Positions 1 through 4,864 of a stretch of 9,969 nucleotides of DNA are shown here, piece after piece; the stretch's first letter is position 1, and the number at the start of each line of letters is the position of its first letter. The stretch lies in assembly GCA_004559845.1 (NCBI GenBank), contig SFWW01000049.1, positions 1 through 9,969 on the forward strand, given 5' to 3'. Both the position numbers and the translations under genes were made by a program. The DNA is from a bacterium (lineage in GTDB: Bacteria > Bacteroidota > Bacteroidia > Bacteroidales > Muribaculaceae). The notes beneath the pieces are model-generated. The model searched no databases, was not told where the DNA came from, and saw only the letters and a program-made list of their open reading frames with translations.

Positions 1-64
1 GTGGGACGGTGAGTGGGATAAAGCCTGAAAACTCATTTTCAGCTTTATCTCCACTCTCGCCCAC
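1..64. repeat. Large imperfect inverted repeat at the window edge
   Basis: The arms at 1-31 and 36-64 pair over about 25 bp around a CTCA loop. From the loop outwards they pair as TGAAAA/TTTTCA, GATAAAGC/GCTTTATC, GAGTGG/CCACTC and GTGGG/CCCAC, interrupted by single-base bulges at 24/25 and 50 and by one internal loop. No T-run follows on the plus strand, so it is not a classic intrinsic terminator. The sequence at 9-16 (GTGAGTGG) could instead pair with 83-90 (CCACTCAC), giving a competing fold. The element may extend left of the window. Confidence 0.75.
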
Positions 65-65
65 G

Positions 66-86
66 GTGGCGCGCTGCGCTCGCCAC
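66..86. repeat. Hairpin with TGC triloop
   Basis: The arms GTGGCG (66-71) and CGCCAC (81-86) pair perfectly. After one C/T mismatch (72/80), two more pairs (73-79, 74-78) close a three-base TGC loop. Read on the minus strand, the tip is GCGCAGC, a GNA triloop. Confidence 0.65.
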
Positions 87-110
87 TCACATCCCTCGCC
101 GCCCGAAGAA

Positions 111-155
111 AAAGCCGCTTCGCGGAAAAAAAGTCGGCTTCGCCGAAAAAAAACT
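111..155. repeat. Dispersed repeat copy 1 with a diverged tandem partner
   Basis: Positions 131-155 are AAGTCGGCTTCGCCG, then eight A, then CT. This is base-for-base identical to 4067-4091, and its first 14 bases recur at 9956-9969. Immediately to the left, 113-132 is a variant unit with stem CCGC-TTC-GCGG followed by a run of A. The two stems (115-125 and 135-145) differ at one pair, C-G against G-C, with both sides changed, so pairing is kept. On the minus strand each stem is followed by a T-run, as in a pair of small intrinsic terminators. Confidence 0.75.
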
Positions 156-254
156 GGGCCTGACGCAAAAAATGGCGCATCGTGTGTGTCAAGGGTGGCA
201 TATTCCTACCTATGATTCTTGCCACAACCGACCCTCCGAGGCTCTTTCGATCTG

Positions 255-328
255 GCTTCGCTATCTCCAAGCTGCGCTTCAGGCTGCGCCTTTCGCTTGC
301 ATGTCCACAATATGCCATCTCCGATGGC
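255..328. repeat. Run of triloop mini-hairpins
   Basis: Four short hairpin cores lie in 74 bases: GGC-TTC-GCT near 255-262 (weak), AAGC-TGC-GCTT at 269-279, AGGC-TGC-GCCT at 281-291, and GCCATC-TCC-GATGGC at 314-328. The two middle ones form a 12-base tandem pair whose stems differ by an A-T to G-C swap on both sides. All loops are TNC closed by C-G on the plus strand, that is GNA closed by C-G on the minus strand. Confidence 0.65.
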
Positions 329-368
329 TGGCTTGCGCCTCGCCTCTTTCGTGGCTGCGCATACAGAA

Positions 369-402
369 ATGCGCTTTCTCCGTGGGGGTGGAGAAAGCGC
401 AT
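369..402 (-). terminator. 13-bp hairpin, probable pspC terminator
   Basis: ATGCGCTTTCTCC (369-381) and GGAGAAAGCGCAT (390-402) are perfect reverse complements around an 8-base loop. The hairpin begins 60 bases after the pspC stop codon. In the pspC direction it is followed by the modestly T-rich ATTTCTGT, so the stem is strong but the tail is weak. The ATGCGC arm tip (369-374) could alternatively pair with GCGCAT at 357-362. Termination is inferred from position and stem strength. Confidence 0.55.
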
Positions 403-462
403 CTATTTAAGCTATTGTATGTTTTTAACTGTTTTTTTAAAGATGGAGCTTTTGAGCCGGGG

Positions 463-735
463 TTATTGGGGTTGGTTGTAGGGCGGCTGGGGTTGGTTGT
501 AGGGCGGTTGCTGCCGGTTGTAGGGTTGCTGATAAGTGGGGCGAGATGGCATCACGATGCACATCACAATGTAGCCAATCACGCCGGGGAATGCAGCAAA
601 GAAGATAGAGAGCAGCACGTAGCCCAATCGCACGAGTGTGGGGTCGATTTCAAAATATTCAGCCACGCCGCCGAGCACACCGCAGAGGGTTTTGTCGGTA
701 GAGGATTTGTAAAGTTTTTTTCCAGTGTAAGTCAT
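463..735 (-). CDS. pspC: PspC-domain small membrane protein
   Basis: This 90-residue protein is essentially one PspC domain. Residues 6-65 carry the family pattern around LCGVLGGVAEYF and DPTLVRL, followed by a hydrophobic membrane segment at about 37-62. Stand-alone PspC stubs are common in Bacteroidetes. The family takes its name from the phage-shock response to inner-membrane stress in enterobacteria, but what this short form does is not established, and no other psp gene is in the window. The tail (66-90) is rich in Pro, Gln, Tyr and Asn and contains two exact PPYNQPQ heptads plus a degenerate one, encoded by a 21-bp tandem repeat. It is transcribed away from korA across a 340-bp divergent spacer. 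Domain call is secure; the biological role is not. Confidence 0.9.
   Translation of the reverse strand: MTYTGKKLYKSSTDKTLCGVLGGVAEYFEIDPTLVRLGYVLLSIFFAAFPGVIGYIVMCIVMPSRPTYQQPYNRQQPPYNQPQPPYNQPQ
466..528 (-). repeat. 21-bp tandem repeat inside the pspC 3' end
   Basis: Units 466-486 and 487-507 differ only at their first base, and 508-528 is a degenerate third unit. Each encodes seven residues (PPYNQPQ in the two good copies). Gain or loss of a unit keeps the frame and only changes the length of the cytoplasmic or periplasmic tail. Confidence 0.85.
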
Positions 736-817
736 TTTTTTTATCGTTTTAGTTTGTTAATATTTTCATTGTTTGTGGTGAAAGTCGTGCTTTTTCAGCC
801 GCTTTACATGAATTAGA

Positions 818-833
818 CGCACGAATGATGCCA
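818..833 (-). promoter_or_regulatory. Possible sigma-54-type promoter upstream of pspC
   Basis: On the minus strand this reads TGGCATCATTCGTGCG. It has TGGCA at the -24 position and TGC at -12, with the required 12-base GG-to-GC register, but departs from consensus at three less conserved positions. It would start transcription about 70 bases upstream of pspC. Enterobacterial psp genes are sigma-54 dependent, which makes the match suggestive, but it was found by eye in an AT-rich spacer and no enhancer site was identified. An overlapping imperfect TAnnTTTG-like match (AACTTTTG at 832-839) is the alternative. Confidence 0.22.
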
Positions 834-943
834 AAAGTTGCACGAAATTGAAAAAAAATGATTTTTTTTGTGCGCTTTTTTGGGGGGTGCGCATATTTTT
901 TTGATTTAAGAACACTTTTTTAGAAAAGTAATGGGTCGAAATG

Positions 944-974
944 TTTTTTATTGCAATGGAAAGCACTAAATTTG
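944..974 (+). promoter_or_regulatory. Bacteroidetes-type promoter for korAB
   Basis: TAAATTTG at 967-974 is an exact match to the Bacteroidetes -7 consensus TAnnTTTG. A T-rich stretch at about 942-949 stands roughly where the -33 TTTG element is expected. Transcription should start around 980, giving a leader of about 95 bases before korA. Confidence 0.65.
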
Positions 975-1075
975 CAGAGAATTATCAACAACATCACTCC
1001 TCAGCCATGTGAAAGCCTTCTTCACGGTATGCGCATGGCGATGGCAAAAACAACAATAAAACAACTAAAAAAGCA

Positions 1076-2923
1076 ATGTTAGACAAAACCAACATTCTCT
1101 TCCGTCAAAGCATCGTGGTTCGCTTTTCGGGAGACTCAGGCGATGGTATGCAGCTGGCAGGCAACATTTTCAGTAATGTGTCGGCAGAGCGTGGCGACCA
1201 AATTTCCACCTTCCCCGACTACCCCGCCGAAGTACGTGCCCCTCAGGGCTCTCTCAATGGTGTTTCGGGTTTTCAAGTGCATGTGGGCCTTGGTGTTCAC
1301 ACTCCCGGCGACGAATGCGACGTGCTGGTGTCGATGAACCCCGCTGCGCTGAAGCAAAATGCCAAATTTCTCAAGCCCAACGGCGTGGCCATCGTCGACA
1401 TCGATTCGTTTAAGAAAATCGATTTAGAAAAAGCACTCTTCACCACCGACGACCCCTATACCGAAATCGGGTTGAAAGCGCAAGTGGTGGAAGTGCCGAT
1501 GACCTCCATGGTGAAAGCCGCCCTTGCCGACAGCGGTATGGACTTCAAGAGCCAAATGAAGTGCCGCAATATGTTTGCCTTGGGTTTGGTGTGCTGGTTG
1601 TTCAACACGCCCATCAATGGTGCCCTCCGATTCTTGAAAAACAAATTTGCCAAAAAGCCCGCCATATATGAAGCCAACGCCAAAGTGGTGCGCAGCGGGT
1701 TTGACTATGGCCACAATATCCACGCATCGGTATCGACCTACCGAATCGAAACCGAAGACCTTCGCCCCGGCTTCTACACCGACGTGAATGGCAATAAAGC
1801 CACTGCTTGGGGCTTGATAATGGCAAGCGAAAAAAGCGGACGACCGCTGTTTTTGGGTAGCTACCCCATCACCCCTGCCACCGACATACTCCACGAATTG
1901 GCAAAACGCCGCGATTTGGGCGTGAAAGCCATTCAAATGGAAGACGAAATAGCCGGCGTGTGCTCTGCCATTGGCGCCAGCTTTGCCGGCCACCTCGCCG
2001 TGACCAGCACCTCCGGACCGGGTTTGGCGCTGAAGAGCGAAGCCATTGGTTTGGCTGTGATGGCAGAACTGCCCTTGGTGGTGATCGACGTGATGCGCGG
2101 CGGACCCTCCACCGGTTTGCCCACCAAAACCGAACAAACCGACCTCAACCAAGCCCTCTACGGTCGCAGTGGCGAATGTCCGCTCGTGGTGGTGAGCGCC
2201 CTCTCCCCCACCGACTGCTTTAAGATGGCTTTCGAGGCTTCGCGCATAGCATTGGAACACATGACGCCCGTGATTTTGCTCACCGACGCCTTCATTGCCA
2301 ACGGCTCCAGCGCTTGGCGCATCCCCGACAATGACGAATATCCGGAAATCAAGCCCAACCTCGTGACCGAAGAAATGAAGGAAACGTGGAAACCCTATAT
2401 GCGCAACGAAGAGTTCGTTCGCTATTGGGCAATTCCCGGCACCGAAGGATTTGAACACCGCGTGGGTGGTTTGGAAAAAGACTACGAAAGCGGCGTGATT
2501 AGCAACAATCCCGGCAACCACGCACGCATGGTGGCAGCTCGCGCACAAAAGGTGGCGAATGTGGCAAACCACATTCCACTGCTGGAGGTAAAGAGCGAAA
2601 ACGCTGACGCCGACACCATTATCGTGGGATGGGGCGGCACCTACGGCCATATCTACACCGCCTTTGAAGAACTCAACAAAGCCGGCAGAAAAATCGACTT
2701 CGCACAATTCCGCTACATCAACCCGCTACCCAAAAACACCGCAGAGGTGCTGGGCAACTACAAAACCGTGATTGTGGCAGAACTCAACGACGGACAATTT
2801 GCCAACTATCTGCAAGGCATTTATCCAAAACTCAACATCAAGCGCATCAACAAGGTGGAAGGACAACCCTTCCTCGTGCACGAAATTGTGGAAGGCGTGA
2901 ACAAAATTATGGAGGATAAATAA
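1076..2923 (+). CDS. korA: 2-oxoacid:ferredoxin oxidoreductase, fused gamma-alpha subunit (KorA)
   Basis: This 615-residue protein fits the fused gamma-alpha subunit of 2-oxoacid:acceptor oxidoreductases, most likely 2-oxoglutarate synthase (2-oxoglutarate + CoA + oxidised ferredoxin to succinyl-CoA + CO2 + reduced ferredoxin, reversible). Residues about 13-190 form the gamma domain, with a glycine-rich turn FSGDSGDGMQLAGN at 17-30. The alpha domain follows, with YPITPATD at 263-270, the TPP-contacting YPITP signature. The last ~130 residues match the transketolase C-like domain. The start has an A-rich upstream tract typical of Bacteroidetes and no Shine-Dalgarno site. korB begins two bases after the korA stop, so the two are surely co-transcribed. 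No ferredoxin-like delta subunit gene is adjacent. Substrate choice (2-oxoglutarate against pyruvate or branched-chain 2-oxoacids) is inferred from size and arrangement, not proven. Confidence 0.93.
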   Translation: MLDKTNILFRQSIVVRFSGDSGDGMQLAGNIFSNVSAERGDQISTFPDYPAEVRAPQGSLNGVSGFQVHVGLGVHTPGDECDVLVSMNPAALKQNAKFLKPNGVAIVDIDSFKKIDLEKALFTTDDPYTEIGLKAQVVEVPMTSMVKAALADSGMDFKSQMKCRNMFALGLVCWLFNTPINGALRFLKNKFAKKPAIYEANAKVVRSGFDYGHNIHASVSTYRIETEDLRPGFYTDVNGNKATAWGLIMASEKSGRPLFLGSYPITPATDILHELAKRRDLGVKAIQMEDEIAGVCSAIGASFAGHLAVTSTSGPGLALKSEAIGLAVMAELPLVVIDVMRGGPSTGLPTKTEQTDLNQALYGRSGECPLVVVSALSPTDCFKMAFEASRIALEHMTPVILLTDAFIANGSSAWRIPDNDEYPEIKPNLVTEEMKETWKPYMRNEEFVRYWAIPGTEGFEHRVGGLEKDYESGVISNNPGNHARMVAARAQKVANVANHIPLLEVKSENADADTIIVGWGGTYGHIYTAFEELNKAGRKIDFAQFRYINPLPKNTAEVLGNYKTVIVAELNDGQFANYLQGIYPKLNIKRINKVEGQPFLVHEIVEGVNKIMEDK

Positions 2924-2925
2924 TT

Positions 2926-3951
2926 ATGGAAAACAAGAATATCAATCAACAATACCTTCCCGGCGACTTTAAAAACCAACAACCCGTGCGTTGGTGCCCG
3001 GGATGCGGCGACCACGCCGTGCTCAATGTGCTCCACAAAGCCATGGCGGCACTCGGAGTGCCACCGTATCAAACCGCAGTGATTTCGGGCATTGGATGCT
3101 CAAGCCGTTTGCCCTACTATATGAACACCTACGGCTTCCACACCATTCACGGACGCGGCGGCGCCGTGGCTACCGGCTTTAAAGTGGCAAACCCCGATAT
3201 GACGGTGTGGCAAGTGTGTGGCGACGGCGATGGCTTGGCTATCGGTGGCAACCACTTCATTCACGAAGTGCGCCGCAATGTGGACCTCAATCTGCTGATG
3301 CTCAACAACAAAATCTACGGACTCACCAAAGGTCAATACTCCCCCACCAGCGACCGCGGATTCGTGTCGAAATCATCGCCCTACGGCACCACCGAAGACC
3401 CCTTCGTGCCGGCAGAATTGGTGTTTGGCGCACGCGGCACCTTCTTTGCACGCAGCATTGATGTGGAACTCAAAATTTCGCAAGAAGTGATGATGGCAGC
3501 GGCACAACACAAGGGACTTGCCGTGGTGGAATTGCTCCAAAACTGTATGATTTTCAACAATGGAATCCACAATTATATCACCGACCGTGCCACACGCGCC
3601 GACCGCACCATCCACCTTGTGCATGGCGAAAAAATGATTTTTGGCGCCGAAAAAAATAAAGGTATCGTGCAAGACGGATTCGGGCTAAAAGCCGTAACTA
3701 TCGGTGAAGACGGCTACACCATCGACGATGTGCTCGTGCACGATGCACACTGCCAAAGCAATTTCCTCCACCAGCAGCTCGCCATGATGGACGGCCACGA
3801 ATTGCCCTTGGCCATCGGCGTGATTCGCCAAGTGGACGCACCCAACTACGACAGCGCCGTAGCCGCCCAAGTGGAAGAAGTGAAAGCTAAAAAAGGCTAC
3901 ACCTGCCTCCACGATATGATTATGGCAGGCGACACCTGGGAAGTGAAATAA
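2926..3951 (+). CDS. korB: 2-oxoacid:ferredoxin oxidoreductase, beta subunit (KorB)
   Basis: This 341-residue protein carries thiamine pyrophosphate and the [4Fe-4S] cluster, passing electrons from the 2-oxoacid to ferredoxin. The TPP-binding motif runs from GDGDG at 99-103 to LNN at 126-128. Candidate cluster cysteines are C24 and C27 (WCPGCGDH), C58 (GIGCSS) and C207 (LQNCMIF), the arrangement known for beta subunits of this family. With korA it makes a complete two-subunit enzyme in the cytoplasm. The start lies two bases after korA, so translation is probably coupled. In anaerobic Bacteroidales this enzyme serves the reductive or split TCA branch and 2-oxoglutarate supply for glutamate; that role is family knowledge. 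A terminator-like hairpin follows 28 bases after the stop. Confidence 0.94.
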   Translation: MENKNINQQYLPGDFKNQQPVRWCPGCGDHAVLNVLHKAMAALGVPPYQTAVISGIGCSSRLPYYMNTYGFHTIHGRGGAVATGFKVANPDMTVWQVCGDGDGLAIGGNHFIHEVRRNVDLNLLMLNNKIYGLTKGQYSPTSDRGFVSKSSPYGTTEDPFVPAELVFGARGTFFARSIDVELKISQEVMMAAAQHKGLAVVELLQNCMIFNNGIHNYITDRATRADRTIHLVHGEKMIFGAEKNKGIVQDGFGLKAVTIGEDGYTIDDVLVHDAHCQSNFLHQQLAMMDGHELPLAIGVIRQVDAPNYDSAVAAQVEEVKAKKGYTCLHDMIMAGDTWEVK

Positions 3952-3978
3952 TCATCCCCATCGCTAACGGTATATATT

Positions 3979-4013
3979 CGGAAGCCATTCCCCGACGAAG
4001 GGAGTGGCTTCCG
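3979..4013 (+). terminator. 14-bp hairpin after korB
   Basis: The arm at 3979-3992 (CGGAAGCCATTCCC) pairs with 4000-4013 (GGGAGTGGCTTCCG) around a 7-base loop, with one T-G wobble. It lies 27 bases after the korB stop. The bases after it (CAGCTTTATGG) are only weakly T-rich, so it may stop transcription inefficiently or serve as a 3' end stabiliser. Confidence 0.6.
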
Positions 4014-4066
4014 CAGCTTTATGGCTGTTGGGTTCGGGGCAATGGGAGGTGTGGAAAACGACCAAG

Positions 4067-4091
4067 AAGTCGGCTTCGCCGAAAAAAAACT
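4067..4091. repeat. Dispersed repeat copy 2
   Basis: This is identical over 25 bases to 131-155: AAGTCGGCTTCGCCG, eight A, CT. The inner CGGC-TTC-GCCG is a 4-bp triloop hairpin (4071-4081). It sits in the convergent korB-lptC spacer, and its A-run supplies the T-tail of the lptC terminator on the opposite strand. Confidence 0.8.
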
Positions 4092-4113
4092 ACGCCTGCC
4101 GGATTCCAGGCGT
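4082..4113 (-). terminator. Intrinsic terminator of the lptC transcription unit
   Basis: Read on the minus strand, ACGCCTG (4113-4107) pairs with CAGGCGT (4098-4092) around an 8-base loop and is followed by AG and eight T (4089-4082). This is the classical stem plus U-tract form. It begins 48 bases after the lptC stop. Its T-run belongs to the dispersed repeat at 4067-4091. Confidence 0.75.
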
Positions 4114-4161
4114 GGCGGGGGCATTATATGCCAAAGGCTGTCGCTACCTGTGGGGGGGGGA

Positions 4162-4836
4162 TTAGCGGCGGAAACGGGAATCGTCGATGGGGAAGATGCC
4201 TTGCACACGGCGCACCACGTAGCGCTTGTCGTGGTCCCAATATTCGTAGCCAAAGCCTTCAATCACGCGTCCGCTACCCTCAATGTGGATAAAGGTGTCG
4301 CCATAGGAGCGTCGCGTTTTGCTGTTGTAGAACATTTGGTTGGTTTCGATTTTGTCGCCGGTGGTGCGAGTGATGCGCACGTGATCCATACAGTTCACGA
4401 TAGTGGTCCGCTCGTCGTAATACATGCGGTCGCAAAGAATGCGGTCGCCATTGCGCATAGAGAGGCGCACATTGCCGATGGCGCTCCATTCGCGTTTTTG
4501 CACATCGTAGTAGCCCGAATCGCAGATGAGGGAAGCCACATTTTGGAAATTCTCATCGAGTTCGTCAGCCACCACACCGTTGGGGAAAGTCCAGTGAGGC
4601 TTTTTTGATTCGCTGTAGATTTTCCACAATTTGGTGGTAATGCGATAGCGCGTGCGTCCGGAGTCGCTCACCACGGTTTGCACGTCGCGCGAAATCATGG
4701 TAGGCACCTTTTCGGGGTCGTGTGTGTCGGCGGATTTTTGGATATTATCCTCGCTGCACGATGCCATACTCCACAGCACCATGCTCAGCATGCAGGCAAG
4801 CCATATAAATTTCGCATTCAGCATTGAGGCACACAC
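4162..4836 (-). CDS. lptC: LPS export periplasmic protein LptC, probable lipoprotein
   Basis: This 224-residue protein has an LptC-like domain over about residues 45-215. LptC links the inner-membrane LptBFG transporter to the periplasmic LptA bridge and passes lipopolysaccharide outward. The PHWTFPNGV turn, the repeated beta-strand pattern (EWSAIGNVRLSMRNGDRILC) and the NQMFYNSKTRR stretch fit the beta-jellyroll. The N-terminus is hydrophobic (8-24) and ends in MASC with Cys27, a near-lipobox, so a lipid anchor is likely in place of a plain membrane helix. M5 is an alternative start. The gene lies 28 bases after the outer-membrane barrel gene in the same direction and is the last of the run. 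A nine-C tract follows directly after its stop (minus strand). Family call is good but rests on distant similarity. Confidence 0.82.
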   Translation of the reverse strand: MCASMLNAKFIWLACMLSMVLWSMASCSEDNIQKSADTHDPEKVPTMISRDVQTVVSDSGRTRYRITTKLWKIYSESKKPHWTFPNGVVADELDENFQNVASLICDSGYYDVQKREWSAIGNVRLSMRNGDRILCDRMYYDERTTIVNCMDHVRITRTTGDKIETNQMFYNSKTRRSYGDTFIHIEGSGRVIEGFGYEYWDHDKRYVVRRVQGIFPIDDSRFRR

Positions 4837-4864
4837 ACTATGCTATTGTGGCAGAGATGATTGC

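Larger units (their letters stand above)
1..462. other. Gene-free spacer packed with short inverted repeats
   Basis: No credible gene is seen here. The open frames crossing it are low-complexity, overlap one another and run antisense into pspC. The stretch is a series of stem-loops: a 64-nt imperfect palindrome at the left edge, a run of 2-6 bp stems with three-base loops (66-86, 115-125, 135-145, 255-261, 269-279, 281-291, 314-328, 354-360), and a 13-bp hairpin at 369-402. It lies downstream of pspC (minus strand). Its left end is cut by the window, so the neighbour on that side is unknown. An untranslated repeat cluster at a gene 3' end is the best description; whether it is transcribed or active cannot be told from the sequence. 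Confidence 0.8.
736..1075. other. Divergent spacer between pspC and korA
   Basis: This is an AT-rich intergenic region of 340 bp. It holds a good Bacteroidetes promoter for korA (near 944-974), a possible sigma-54-like site facing pspC (818-833), and long A and T homopolymers plus a T6-G6 run at 876-887. A weak 5-bp inverted repeat (TGCGC 871-875, GCGCA 889-893) followed by T-runs is present but unconvincing. I see no RNA gene or riboswitch that I can name. Confidence 0.7.

Noticed and set aside
1..460. Retron, integron attC array or group II intron as explanation of the folded spacer
   Set aside because: No reverse transcriptase, integrase or conserved catalytic core is visible, and the hairpins are far shorter than attC sites.
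172..816. Open frame of 214 codons crossing the left spacer and pspC
   Set aside because: It runs antisense through pspC, has Cys/Leu/Arg-rich low-complexity translation from the hairpin repeats, and shows no start context or family resemblance.
871..893. TGCGC/GCGCA inverted repeat followed by T-run, as a terminator
   Set aside because: Only five pairs with a 13-base loop, and no plus-strand gene upstream to terminate. Homopolymers here make such matches likely by chance.
1424..2707. Long open frame (427 codons) antisense to korA
   Set aside because: It is the mirror of a high-confidence gene. Its translation is rich in His, Gly and Val without a recognisable fold, as expected when GC-rich codons are read backwards.
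4021..4608. Open frame of 195 codons on the plus strand over lptC
   Set aside because: It is antisense to lptC and begins inside the terminator spacer; the translation shows no domain.
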